Assembly (NCBI RefSeq): GCF_028009165.1
Contig: NW_026611618.1
Location: 372,001 to 436,000, forward strand
Source: Akanthomyces muscarius
Taxonomy: Eukaryota; Ascomycota; Sordariomycetes; Hypocreales; Cordycipitaceae
DNA: 64,000 nucleotides
Direction of reading: 5' to 3'
The position numbers were made by a program, and so were the translations under genes. Shown here one piece after another: positions 1 through 12,000 of this stretch; the first letter of the stretch is position 1; each line of letters opens with the position of its first letter. The notes beneath the pieces were generated by a model that was not told the DNA's origin, did no database searches, and saw only the letters and a list, made by a program, of their open reading frames with translations.

Positions 1-1146
1 TATAAGTAGACTGCGCTGCCTGTGCTACACACGCAGCGATTCCGCCGTTGGCTACATTTTCATACCCGTGTAGCCCTGCTGCTCCGCTGCCGTCCAAATT
101 CTCGAGAGGTGCGTCATTATTGACGGCAAGACGACGCCACGGGGGCACGAAAATCTACGAGTGGGAGCTGCCCACGTGCGCGTGGTGCTGGGGGCGTCGT
201 AGAGGGAGGGCATCGTGAATCGCTGCCCGCCGTGCACCCGGTGCAAGCCAGCCGTCTCTTTATTTTTTTCTCTCTCGCTTTTATTGGTTGTGCATATGTT
301 TCTAATCTTGACAACCTTAGCTTTCTCAACATATTAAACAAATCGTCTCATGATACCAAGAAAAAGTCGTGAGCAACCGGAACAGGTACAGGCACCGAAG
401 ACCCTCTGCCCCTCCGAAAGCCCCTAAAGCAACGACTCCACAGCGCCTGTTCCTCTTACACCGCACTCCAGCCGTCTGCTTTTTAGTATCAGTACCTATA
501 TACGTACGCCACAGCATCGGGTGTGTTTGACTGTCCCAAGGACCGGAAGAGTCAAAAAGCCACGAGTCTAAAATCAGAGTCTAAAAGGTCTGCGGTGGTG
601 GATTTGGAGTCTATTACCAAACAAATATCCGTACTGACAGCGCAAACACAGTCACCTACTCACAATAGGTAGGTGCTTGCCCACTATAACAACTGCAGCT
701 GCCCCCGCTGTCCGCTGTCCACTGTCGTTTGCCCACTGTCGCTGCCCTGGCACTGGTCGCCCGCTAACCATCCACAGTACCCTTCCCTCACCCAATTTTT
801 TTCCTTTCCCTTTTCCTCCTCCTCTCACCAACTTGCCCTCCGGCAGTCCGGGAATCTTGCTGGACATCCTGCTCAACTCTTCGAACAAACATACTCTTCC
901 TTATTCGAAAAACCCATCATTGCACCATCATCATGCAGCTCGATAGTCTTTGATCGCTTCCTGCGCATCTAGCACGTCGCAATCCCATTTCCCGGCCTTC
1001 CTTCGGTGTTCTCATTCTTTTTTTTTACTACGCTGAAAGTACCGCTGCCGGGCTTGCTGGGTGTTGCGCCATAGCTGCCAACGCAAGACATTCACCACCA
1101 CCGCTTCCCGCTCGAAACGACACCAACACAAAACACAATATCCAAC
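1..1146. other. Intergenic region upstream of the Nudix gene
   Basis: No coding sequence could be supported here; the open frames are short and unlike any family I know. The stretch from about 780 to 1040 is pyrimidine-rich on the plus strand, as is common just upstream of fungal start codons, and probably holds the promoter and 5' leader of the Nudix gene. The first 600 bases could hold the 3' end of a gene lying outside the window, but nothing identifies one. Confidence 0.5.
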
Positions 1147-1882
1147 ATGTCGGGGTCAAATTCTACAGAGGCCAACGGACGGTCCATGGAGTCGCGAGTT
1201 GGCAGAAGTAAACAACGTAAGTCGTTGTGGTCCCCTGCGTCACCTGCTGCATGCAGCACACCCGCGCGCATGGCCCTGGTTAGGAGTCACAGCCCGGGCA
1301 CCAGGCTGCGCTAGCACATTTGTGCATGCATCCATGGGCCATCACCCTGCAGCCGAACTCGCAGAAGTGAATCGTATTTTTCGATACAATTTCCGAGTCT
1401 CGGATGCTGGACAGCGCAGCGCAACCCGCCACATGCTCGAAACTGTCCCGCTAACGTGTGCAGGCTACAACTCCAAAGGCTTCAGGCTCGTCGCCGGCGT
1501 CGTTCCCCTCTCGCCAGACCAGGAGTACGTCCTGCTGATACAGTCGACCCGCCGCAAGGGCTGGGTGCTGCCCAAGGGCGGCTGGGAGATTGACGAGTCG
1601 TGCCAGGAGGCGGCCGTCCGCGAGGCCTGGGAGGAGGCCGGCATCACAATCGAGGTCGAGTTTGAGCTTGGCACTATCGAGGAGCTGCGGCCCCCCAAAC
1701 TGTCCAAAGACCAAAGCCAGTACCACTTCTTCCAAGGCACTGTTGTCAGCCAGTACGAAGAGTGGCCCGAGAGCCACAAGCGCGAGCGCCAGTGGTTTAC
1801 CTTTACTCAGGCCATTGAGGCCCTCTCGACCCGGCCCGAGCTGCAGGAGGCCCTGAACCGCTCTGCGATAAAGAGAACGTAG
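1147..1882 (+). CDS. Nudix hydrolase, diphosphoinositol polyphosphate phosphohydrolase type
   Basis: Two exons, 1147-1216 and 1464-1882, joined across a GTAAGT...CAG intron of 247 bp, give a 162-residue protein. Residues 62-84 match the Nudix box G-x5-E-x7-R-E-U-x-E-E-x-G-U at every fixed position, preceded by the usual PKGG. Short single-domain Nudix proteins of this form in fungi (Aps1/DDP1 group) remove the beta-phosphate from diphosphoinositol polyphosphates and cleave diadenosine polyphosphates. That substrate assignment is by family resemblance. The start at 1147 is the first ATG that splices in frame to the domain; the frame running through the intron is open but its intron part looks non-coding. 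The intron is long for this window. Confidence 0.85.
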
Positions 1883-3184
1883 TCTTGAGCAATCGTGCGC
1901 TCAATGACAATTCTTCGACTCACCGTTGCCTGCTCATGACTGCAAGGATGTCACGGCCGCCAAACAGGCCACGATTGCAAACATGACGAGCAACTTGCTT
2001 TCACCCAGTCAACCCTGCATCACACGCAGAATGACTACCAAAAACAAGTACATGCATTGGTTACACGGCGTTGTTCGGCGGAAGGGCTTATTTATTTACT
2101 GATAGATCTGGGGGCAAAAAGAAATGGCAACCATAGCCCGTCACAGGTTGCGGGTAATAGCAATTCCCATCTCCTATTACATTTTGATTTTCTCCTCTCT
2201 CCATTGGCACGGAGGCTCGTCTCTCTACTAGAGTGGGACCTTGAACGCCAGGTACTGAGAATTAGACTTTTCCTGTCAACCTTTGGCCCCTGCGTCATCG
2301 AGAGGGGCATGCGATTATTTTTTCTTTTCCTACTTGATAGATGAGACGAAATAATAGAAGAACCCGAGACTTGCTGCTGGCTGCACGGCACAAGCTAGCC
2401 AGCTGCAAGCAGCAAAATGCAAAATCAACGAGCCATTTTAGCTCATAGGTGTCGTGGCGTACCCCTCGGTCGAAACAAATGGGGATTCGGGGACAAGTCG
2501 CGTGAGGAACGGGCGGCCCTGGGACGGCGGCGAGTCAAGCACCTCGGCGCGCCCTCGAGCTGGACCATTGCCAGGCACACTCTGCTGTCCTACAGTGCAG
2601 ATACCAGCAACTAGCTCAAACCTACACTCTTGCGTTGACAAATGGTACAAGCCACAGTAAACTGCCGCGAAGCGTGTGGCAGATGTAAAGCCAAGTCGAG
2701 GTATTGTACGGTACATGATTTACTTGACGAGCTTGAAATGAGTCGTCTATGCTTTTGTAACAACTCCAATCGGCAACTTCGATCTCTTGATACCGTTCGC
2801 AATGCCCCGCCAAAATGGACCTACTGAGTAAAAAATGAAACCCAAAAATAGGCCATTTTATTAGTTCAGCGATGCTGCGCTGGCGTTGTTTGCTTCACAG
2901 GCCCGCAAGCAGACAGCTTCACGTGACGCTGCGCTATCGATAATCACCACACGCCCGCGCCAAACAAGTAGCACTCCCAAGCCTGGGACCAGGATCCGGA
3001 TCCCATACGTATCCGCCAAAAGCAACGACGACTTTCTGTACAACCCACCTCACCACCATACGATGCGACTATAACGACAATTCGCTCCACAACAACCAAT
3101 CTACACCACAGGGCTGCGCGCATCTACGCGAGGAGAAAGAATAAGAACGGGGATATCATATACAGAGAGAGGCTCGACAATACA
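1883..3184. other. Intergenic region between the Nudix gene and lsm1
   Basis: About 1.3 kb without a supportable gene. Short frames on both strands overlap each other and show no recognisable domain. It should hold the 3' end of the Nudix transcript and the promoter of the Lsm1 gene. Confidence 0.5.
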
Positions 3185-3935
3185 ATGGAAAACCTCAGCA
3201 TCTCGGAGCCGCCGCACCAGGGAGGGGGCGGCGTGGCGGCGCCCGCGCAGCTGCCGCCGCAAATGTTTACAACGGCGGCGCAGCTGCTCGACCTGACGGA
3301 CAGTATGGATCTTCCTTGAGTGACGCTGATAGATGAGACACAAGAGAGAGGAGACGAATTGCTGACAGAGGTGGCCCTTGTGTAGAGAAGCTCATGGTGG
3401 TGTTGCGCGACGGGCGTAAATTAGTCGGTGTCTTGCGAAGCTGGGATCAGTTCGGTATGTTGCCTTCTTCACTCCTATACACGCTCGCTTGCCCTTTTCC
3501 CAAAGTCGTCGAGAGGAGCCCCTCTTCATAAAAGCAGCAGCGCTAACATGAGAGGATGTCTCTTTAGCCAACATTGTCCTTCAATCCACCACCGAGCGCA
3601 TATTCGCCCCCCAAACCACCACCACCACCACCACCACCAAAGCCGACCCCTCCTCTGACTCTGACATTCCCGCCGCCGCCCCTCGCGGGCTCTACGCCGA
3701 CATCTTCCACGGCATCTTCCTGGTGCGCGGCGAAAACGTCCTGCTCCTCGGCGAGATTGACCTCGACAAGGACGACCTCCCGCCGGCGGGCTTCGAGCTC
3801 GGCGCCGTGGACGTGGTGAAGCGCCTGGCCGAAGAGGCCAAGGCCCAGGAGAAGAGGCGCGACAAGACGAGGGGCAAGAAGCTGGCCAAGCTGGGCTTCG
3901 AGGGCGATGGCGCGGGCGAGATTGTTCTCCTGTGA
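3185..3935 (+). CDS. lsm1: Sm-like protein Lsm1, cytoplasmic mRNA decapping complex subunit
   Basis: Three exons (3185-3302, 3386-3454, 3568-3935) give 184 residues. Exon joins restore the Sm1 motif, with LTDKKLMVVL followed by the GRKLVGVLRSWDQF stretch typical of Lsm1. Sm2 (FLVRGENVLLLGEIDLDK) and a charged C-terminal tail follow. Lsm1 defines the cytoplasmic Lsm1-7 ring that binds oligoadenylated mRNA 3' ends and promotes decapping with Pat1. Between Sm1 and Sm2 the protein carries an inserted linker of roughly 25 residues that contains eight consecutive threonines, coded by a perfect (ACC)8 run at 3615-3638. The N-terminus is Gly/Pro/Gln rich. Introns are 83 and 113 bp. Confidence 0.9.
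3615..3638 (+). repeat. (ACC)8 microsatellite inside lsm1
   Basis: Eight perfect ACC codons in frame, coding threonines 79-86 in the linker between the two Sm motifs. Such runs change length by replication slippage without shifting the frame. Confidence 0.9.
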
Positions 3936-4391
3936 GGGGATGCGGTGCAGATGAGGGGGGTTTAGAGCTCATTGATTTTTGTTTTTGTTCTTGGTAACGA
4001 TGAACAGCATAAACAGGCCTCGGGCAGAATATTGTGAAATGCCCTGGATGGCTGGCCCGGTTGCTTCTCAGATGAAGAAGGGATGGGTAGAAGCTGGTTT
4101 CGAGCTCATGAATGTGCGATGGAATAGTTCAATTCATAAAGCGCTTACGAAGCACATATCATCAATTTGTTTGCCACCTTGACGGGGCACTACTAAACCC
4201 GGGCATAAGTACAGACTCATCTCGGCAGAGGTTGTAAATTAGTTGTAGCTAGAGGGAGAGTGCCTGCGCTTCTGCAGTATTGTACATGACCGCCATAAAA
4301 AACAATGTCGCTAAATCAAAACGCCAGAGGGGGATATTGCACCAAAATCGCAAGGGGGAAAACACTGCTATACAATACACAGCCCACTGCC
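3936..4391. other. Intergenic region between convergent genes
   Basis: The 456 bases separate the 3' ends of lsm1 (plus strand) and the next gene (minus strand), so they probably hold two 3' UTRs. No coding signal was seen. Confidence 0.5.
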
Positions 4392-5326
4392 TCACCGTCT
4401 CCGTCGCTCAAACATGGGCATCGGCGGCGTCCCGCCCGGATCCCGCTGGATGCCACCCAGCAGCCAATCCGTCAGCCCGACAACCTTGGCGCCCATCCCA
4501 CGCTCCCAGTCGCCGCCCTCTTGCGCCGTCTCAATCGTGTGCGTCAGCACTCGTCCCTCCTGGTCAAAGTCAAATATGAACAAGCCCGTAAACGCCTTGT
4601 TCGGGTCGCCGTTGGCCTCGCCGCCCCTGGTGAGCCGCAGCGAACGCGCAATCGCCGCGCCCGCGCCGCCGGGTTTCGTCGTCTCGCACCAGCGCACCAC
4701 GAGCTGGTCGGCAATGGCACCGGTGCGGCGCGGGAGAAAGGTCAGCGGCTCCGACGTCATTCGCTCGGCGAGAATCTCGAGCCGCACGTTGCCGATGAGC
4801 GGCACGCGGTTCCAGGCAATGGGCGAGGACCACAGCGCGGCGGTGTAGGCGACGCGGCCAGAGACGGTGGGCAGGTGCGGGTGCGTGGAGGGGAAGAGCT
4901 GCAGGGAGATGTTGGGCGCGAGGATGTGCTGCGGGAGCGGCGACTGGAGGAGCGTCGGCATGCGGTCCTGGAGGATACGGAGGGCTATGCGAGTGTGTGT
5001 TAGCTTGCTGACGGCAACTAGGAGGTGTTTTTGCAAATGAACGGTGATGAAAAGGGAAGAGACATACTCTTGCCGAGCTTGGCCTTGTTAGGGTCAACGG
5101 GCTCTTGGCTCCCGTTCAGTGGCATCCATGTATGCCCAGTCGCTTCAAAGTACGTGGGTGACGGGAGCGAGGAGGAGCTCGTGGTCTTTGTCCGTGTCTC
5201 GCGCGAGATGCTCTGCACCTGCGCCTTGGCGTGGCTGTAGCTAGCTATGCATCGCGGCCGTGACGATGATGTGGGCAGGCGGCGCAAACGGGCCTTGGGG
5301 AGCGACTTGCACAGCGGCGCCGCCAT
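4392..5326 (-). CDS. Conserved fungal protein of unknown function, probably mitochondrial
   Basis: Two exons on the minus strand, 5326-5068 and 4984-4392, joined across a GTATGT...TAG intron of 83 bp, give 283 residues. The first 50 residues are rich in Arg, Ser and Ala with almost no acidic residues, as in a mitochondrial targeting peptide. The C-terminal two thirds look like one compact domain, with motifs such as VPLIGNVRLEIL and GLFIFDFDQEGRVLTHTIE. That last pattern recalls the core of NTF2/SnoaL-like folds, but I do not recognise the family with certainty. The start at 5326 is the only ATG that keeps the basic leader. Function unknown. Confidence 0.7.
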
Positions 5327-6568
5327 GTAGTTTGGAGCCGGAGTATTTTGGTATGGTGTCAGCGTGTGCGCATGGATATCTGTAAATGATCAAGTTGAGA
5401 AATGAAAAGTCGACAAGTGAAAACGCCTGCGCTGTTGTATGATATTACGGTGCATGAGAGATGTGTAGTTGGGTGTTGGAGAAGATAAAAAAAGTTGGGT
5501 TCTGACCAACATAAAAAGCTGGCCCGGATTGGCTCGTTTTGCGCCCTGGAAGAGCGGAGCTTTGAGGGGAGCTCTAGCGGCCGTAGCTCCAGCTCAGTGA
5601 CCACCGACCACTGGCCAGCGCTGCAGTGCCGTCATGTCACCGGCTTTGCTTTTTCGGTGGATCCGTTCTGGGCAACGGCACAGTGGGTGCAACGTCCAGC
5701 GGCTGTAAGTGTGGCATGTCAGGACGTCATGTTTTCTTTGTTGGTCTCGGTGGCGCGGAGGGTTTGTTTTGGTTGGTTCGACTATGTATGAACCCTCAGC
5801 TGCTTCTCTGGGATTACCTAGGGAATAAATGAGTTCTGAATTTCCAGCGGCTTTGGCCATTCTGGCAGTGAGACATGTGTGCTCGCATGCCGACGAGATA
5901 CCGATCGATGCGGTGATGGAAGGTTTCAAAACAATAAAAACAATAATACACGTTCAATAAAGTCAGACCAACAGCAACTTGCAACCTATTGCCAAGAAAC
6001 TGATTCTCTGCGTCATGCTTGTAGCTCGTCATCTGCCGTCCCCAGCTGCCCAGGCACACCGCACTAGCACAAGCCGCATCACATGCAGGTCCCAACAAAG
6101 ACTCGCTGGCAGACGGAGCCATCAAGTCAGCGCGATCCAGTGCAACTGTGCTCTCATATTAAAAGTCACATATGTACCTGCCAAGATCAAGAATCCCTTT
6201 TTCGAATTTAAATACCACTTCTGCCTCTTGTACCACTGGCTAGTACGGATCACCCCGCCATCCCCGCTCCAGCACTAAACAAACAGCGCCGCCGACCACC
6301 AAACAGTGCCTTTCACGTGACCCACTGGCCGGCACCACCATTGGCCGCCTGCCTGCCTCGCCTCTGCCTTGACCTGACGTACGCTACCTTACCACGCCTG
6401 GCCATCTCTCGCAACCTCAACACCAGTGCTTCCCATCTCGACTTCTTCTTGCCAAGCCCACCTCGTCGCCGCCCGTCGCCATCACGTCGAGCGCCGCCAC
6501 GCAGTACCCTCCCGTCCACCTACCACGACCCTTTTCATTTTTGCCTCTTCGAGCCGCCGACCGTCACC
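5327..6568. other. Shared upstream region of two divergent genes
   Basis: About 1.24 kb between the starts of the probable mitochondrial protein (minus) and ypt1 (plus). No supportable gene. The last 200 bases before ypt1 are C/T rich with few G, as in the leaders of highly expressed fungal genes. Confidence 0.5.
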
Positions 6569-7609
6569 ATGAACCCTGAGTAGTACGCCTAGGCTCCACC
6601 GCTCCGTGCGCTGTCCCCTGAAACCACGAACGCCATACTGATGTTCGACTGCAGAGTTGCCCAAACAAAGCGAGGAGTGAAATCGCGGCGATGAGAACTC
6701 ACCATTTTCGGCCTTGTCACGCATCTTTTTCTTCGCCTCCAGGATGAATGACAAACGCGCCGACAAAGGATGCGACGCCCGCAGAAATGTCAACAATCAT
6801 GGCTAACAAGGCTCGCCCGCAGATACGACTACCTCTTCAAGCTCCTTCTCATCGGCGACTCTGGTGTAGGAAAGTCTTGCCTGCTGCTTCGTTTCGCCGA
6901 TGACACCTACACCGAATCCTACATTTCTACCATCGGTGTCGATTTCGTACGTCCCAGCCATCCCCCTCGGACCGAGGACAGGGGAATCTTCTAACAGACG
7001 CGACAGAAAATCCGCACCATCGAGCTCGATGGAAAGACGGTGAAGCTTCAGATTGTATGGACTCGATGTGCTGGACACGCGTGTGGGAGATTGCTAACCG
7101 AACGCAGTGGGATACCGCCGGCCAAGAACGCTTCCGCACCATCACCTCTTCCTACTACCGCGGTGCCCACGGCATCTGCGTCGTCTACGATGTGACCGAC
7201 ATGGACTCCTTCAACAACGTCAAGCAATGGCTGCAGGAGATTGACCGCTATGCCACCGAGGGCGTCAACAAGCTCCTCGTCGGCAACAAGAGCGATATGT
7301 CCGATAAGAAGGTTGTCGAGTACACTGTCGCCAAGGTACGACTCCTCTCCCGCGTCGGAAACGACTCAGCTGCTGCTCGACATCCACGACATGCCACTAA
7401 CAAGCGCGTAGGAATTTGCCGACTCCCTCGGAATCCCCTTCCTCGAGACCTCGGCCAAGAACGCCAGCAACGTCGAGCAGGCTTTCCTCACCATGGCCCG
7501 CCAGATCAAGGAGCGCATGGGCACCACAGCTGCCAACAACACCAAGCCCAGCGTACAGGTCGGCCAGGGCCAGGGCGTCGGCAACAACTCGAACAACAGC
7601 TGCTGCTAA
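6569..7609 (+). CDS. ypt1: Rab GTPase Ypt1 (Rab1), ER-Golgi transport and autophagy
   Basis: Five exons: 6569-6579, 6823-6946, 7007-7054, 7108-7335, 7412-7609. The first coding exon is only 11 bases and splits the glutamate codon of the MNPEYDYLFK start. The 202-residue product matches the usual Ypt1 length. It shows the P-loop GDSGVGKS (15-22), the switch I core with TIGVDF, WDTAGQE (62-68), NKSD (121-124), the ETSAK base-binding motif and a C-terminal Cys-Cys for double geranylgeranylation. Ypt1 recruits tethers for ER-to-Golgi vesicles and acts early in autophagy. The effector region ([19 protein letters not shown]) is typical of Rab1 rather than Sec4/Rab8. Confidence 0.97.
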
Positions 7610-9058
7610 ACGAATGTGTTTTATGAAAGCCAAGAGAAGCCTCCCCGAGGCGCCAAGACATGGTTTGACGAGTATCTGACGGAAGGACAAAGAGAGAAGA
7701 TTAGTTGCGCAAGGTTGTGGATAATGTGGACAGACTTTGTCATGACTCTTCATAGTTTTCCGGGTTTCTGTTTTTTCTCCAGCTTATTTTGTTTCCTACC
7801 CCCCAACCTTTCTTTGTTGTTTTCTTCACCGTACCCCGCAAATCTCCCGCCGCAACGCGTATAGAATCGAGAATTACATCACTTGCCTCCCGAACCTTGT
7901 GCCAGAAGTAGACCAGACAATGTGTGAAGAAAGCAAAATGGGATTATGATTTTTGAAACCAGCTGGAATGAGGGGGGGCTCATGAGAAGAAATTCGTTGT
8001 AGGAAATAACACGCTGGCAATATTTGTTCACCTTGTTGGGATATGAATGAGACGGAAATCATAAGAAGAAATGCGCGTAGGAGATGATACGATTGTAGCA
8101 TTTGTCCAACTCGCTGGGATAGGAAATGAAGGGGGAGCCGTGGGAAGAAATGCGTTGTAGGAAATAGCATGATTGCAGCATTTTCTCACCTGGCTGGCAT
8201 TATGAGATGATGACTCAGGGTAGGGATGCCAACCACCGATATTAAATGTAGAGAGAGATCAGACATCACCGATATATCCAAGGCTGAAAAGAGAGGGAGT
8301 TGTGCTCTAAGCCTATGCGCAGGGCGTCGCATGATCAACTGTATATAGACAATACTCCATGAAATAGCATCATCTTTTCAACTGAAACAAAATTGCCGCC
8401 GATTCTCCCGCAGCCAAACTCTCGCTATTAGCCGCCCATGCTCCTCACATCACAGGTGGGGAGGACCGAAAGAGTGTCCGTGTCCGTCTGTCCGCGTTTC
8501 AGCCCGGACGGTGCGCCCGGTTGCGTCCCCACGCGGAAAGCAAAGTTTATATTTTCCGCCTGCTAATTATAGATGCGAAGAGACGATGGAAAAGTAAAGT
8601 TAGAGTTTGCTAGGTGGTAATGTGCGTCATGGCCACCTTGTTTCAGTTGGAGCGAAGGTCGTTGAGCTTGTGAACGTCTGGTCTTTCCTTGCAACCAACT
8701 TAACAACTCTAACCCAAGACAGCGGGCGTGTTCTCGTGCTCAATTGTCACGCGAAAGCGATGGGAATTTCTCACGGAAAGTGATTAAGATGGTAGATGAT
8801 AGTTATTTGCTAACCGCCTTCTATAACTCTATACAGACTGGTATTTCCCAACGAAAAATATATAAAAAAAAAAATCACCCAAGCGCTCGCAAATGGTGAA
8901 ATATCGCCCTGTAAATGAGTTCCTTTCCCCAGCCTCTTTGCTTGGAAACCCCGACAAAAGAGAAATTCTTCTTTGGAAGAAGAAAAAATGAAAGTAGTTT
9001 TACATCCCATAATTATATATTACCGCCCTGTATTCACACACGCACACGCACGCCTCTA
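7610..9058. other. Intergenic region between convergent genes, with tandem repeats
   Basis: About 1.45 kb between the 3' ends of ypt1 and the mucin-like gene. It contains three copies of a 79-bp repeat (listed separately). Between 8200 and 9050 it is AT-rich with no supportable gene. Confidence 0.5.
7970..8205. repeat. Three imperfect copies of a 79-bp tandem repeat
   Basis: The core GAAGAAAT-CG-GTAGGA recurs with its reference G at 7986, 8065 and 8144, exactly 79 bases apart. Each copy continues through an ATTTG/ATTTT-CACC segment to TGGGATA-GAA-TGA. Copies differ by scattered substitutions, so the array is not very recent. An open frame of about 98 codons on the minus strand (8170-7874) is a by-product of the repeat and has no recognisable domain. 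Confidence 0.85.
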
Positions 9059-12000
9059 TCATGCCATCATACCCAACACCTTGAGCGCCTTTTGGGTGCC
9101 CGGCTTGGTGCGCCGCTGCTTCTTGCCAAACAGGGGCATGAGCCGCGCTTCCTCCTGGTCGTAGTCGCTGTCCTCGGCCGGGTCAAACGTCATGATGGAC
9201 GCGCCGTCGTCGCCGAACCCGACGGGGCTGTGCATGAGCGTCGAGCCCGCAATGGACGGCGTGTCGAGGAAGCGCGGCACCGGCGGAAGCAGCGACGATG
9301 TCGACGGCGGGCTGAATGCACGGCCCGACTGTGGTGTCGGCGGCATCCGTCGCATGTACGCAATGTGCGTCGTCGTGGCCCTGGACGCTGTCGAAAAGGT
9401 GCTGTTGGTCGTGCGCATGGTGCTATTGCTCGGCTGCCGCCGGAGAGTGCTGGTGGCGCTGGTGAGGTTGCTGCCGCTGCTGTTGCTTCCTCCGACGGCG
9501 CTCACGCGCATCGCGCCGTGCTGGCCGCCAGCTGCTGGCGCTGCTGCTGCTGCTTCGGGGCTGGGCGTACGTGGTGCCGGCGACGGGGACGTGGTGTAAA
9601 AGTCGTCAGTAGTAATGGTCCTAAGCGTCATGGGCTTGCTCGAGGTGGGCGGCGTCGTCATGCTGGACGGTGGGGGCGGCGCGAGCACGGATAAGATGTT
9701 GGCCGAGGGTGACAGGGGACTCTGCGGGCCCGTCGTCTTGGGAAAGGCAGACAGAGCGCTCACGCGGAGCGGCGCGGGCTTGGCCTTGCGTTTGATGGGC
9801 GTCTTCTGCTTCTGCTCGGCTGATGAATCGGATGGTGACGACACTGGAGCAAGGGACTGAGGCTCGCGCATAGGCAGCGAGCTCGCAGGTATGCCCTCTG
9901 GCGCAGACTGCGGTCTTTGAGCCACGGGCAGATTCCAAACAGCAGCCACAAAGTCGCCAATGTCCTTGTCCGACGCCTCGGACGTGAGCAGAAAGTTGGC
10001 CTTGGCCTTGCTGAGGTCGCCGTACGTTGACCGGCTGGACAGCGACGAGGAGCGCTTCGAGTAGACAGACGTCGACGAGCCACCGCTGCCCGAGCACGAG
10101 GCGGCGGACACGACGCTGCCGCTGCTGACGGAGCCCTCGCGGACGTGGCGAAACGGCAGGCTCTCGGGCTTGCTGCGGGCGTCGACGAGCTGCGCAATCT
10201 TGACCAGGTCCACGCCCGCCAGCTTCTGGATGGCGACGACGGTGGCCAGGTGCTCGGGCGGGTACTCGAGGATCAGGAAGCGAATGTCGGCGTGCACGGC
10301 GAGATATGTCTCGAGGTGCGGCAGCATCAGCGTCGCCAGCAGGGGCGGGCTGGTGAAAGGGTTCTCGGCCGTCTGCGACGCCAGCGGCCGGGCTGTAAAG
10401 GCCTGCATCGTGTTGGCGAGCAGATATCTATACTCTGTTGTTAGTGAAACGTGAACATTGATTTCATACATGAGCCGACAGGGCGTCATACCGAAAGTCT
10501 AGGCGGGTGCAGCGAGCTGAACCAGTCGGCTCTGTGCCAAACCTCTCAATCTGGCCGATGACACGCGCCGCGTACTCGCGCTTCACGCCACTCTGAAGAC
10601 CAATCGCGAGAATCTGCTTGAGTTGGTGGCCGCCACCGGCAGGCAAGCTGCTCGTCTTGCGACTGCGGAAGATGGGCCGCCAGAGGCTGTCATCGTCGTC
10701 ATCGTCCTTGCTTCTGCTGCTCGGCAGCAGCTGCGGGAACTGGAACTGCGGCGTGTAGCCTCCAGACGCCGGAGCGGCGGTGGCGACTGGATAGCGCTGG
10801 CGGAGGACGGCGCGGATCGAGTTTTGCACGCCAATGGGCGGCTGCTTTGGCTCGACGTCGATTTCGTGAATCGTGCTATCGAGCTCCTCAATCACTTCCT
10901 TTTCCGTATCCGGCTCGAGTTGCTTTGGACGCTCTTCGGGGGCGACGACTTCTTGCGAGTCAGCCTCCACGCCTTCGTTGGGTGGCGGCGTCTGCGCCGG
11001 CGTAGGGGGACGCAAGATGGTGACGGTGGGCTCGGAGACTTTGCTGGGCTGGGCCGCCCCGTAGACGGGATTGATGTAGGCAAAGGGATCGTAGTCGTCC
11101 ATGCTGGGCAGTGCCTCGGCGGCCATCTTGACAGCCGTCTTTGGCGTTCCCTGCTCCTCGGGGTCCTGCTCGGTGCCTGCCGTCTCGGGCGTGGTGAGAT
11201 CCGCGGTCCCGTCGTCATCGGTCTGCGAGAGCGACTTGAGCGATCCCGTGCTGACCGTGCTGACGCTGGAGCTTGGAGACAGGCACGACGACTTGCGCAT
11301 GTACTCTTCGCGCATGGCGTTGAGGGCCGACTCAAGCAGAGGCTGTGGTGTAAGATCCGATCTAAGATACAGAACCAAGTCTTCCATGCGAGGGAAGATG
11401 GGCTCATACTCCTCCGAGTCCGACGACTCGTGGGGCTTGCTGGTAGGTGCATCGCCATCGTCGTCAATGTATGTAGACTTGCCTTGCTGCCAGCGACGCT
11501 TCTTGCCGCTGGGCACAGGCTGTAGCTTGATGACGGGCCGTGTGCGCTTGACGAGAATGGTTCTAGGACGATTCATCGTGGACGGCACACGCGTTAGGGT
11601 AGACGGCATGGTGTCGGCCGTCGACGATGAATTTTTTGGTGTCGACGCCAGATTCTCAGTGAATTGGCGCGCTGGGGTATTATTATATTCAGGTGGTGTT
11701 GTTTCATCAATGCTCGGCTCGCTGAGCTTGGGCTTATGCGTGGCGGTGCTTCTACCCACCGCTTTGACGCCCATGAACCCATCCCCACGCACAGACGTCC
11801 GCATGTCCAGCAGCGACGCTCGCCCGTATTCCACCTTGCCGAGGGAGGAGCGCATGCTAAACGCGTCCGACATTGGGGAGATTGTGTCGCTGGCCAGGCG
11901 GCGGTGGGTGCCGGCGGTGACGGTGCTGTCGCTCTGCGACGTGTTGACGCCGCCCTCCAGCGTGGAAAAGGACCTGGCTGTGGGGAAATCGTCAAAGCCA

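Noticed and set aside
7874..8170. 98-codon minus-strand frame in the 79-bp repeats
   Set aside because: It follows the repeat period and has no coding features.
9059..9694. Long open frames antisense to the mucin-like gene (for example 8915-9694 and 10623-11525 on the plus strand)
   Set aside because: They mirror GC-rich codons of the real gene on the other strand and show no family features.
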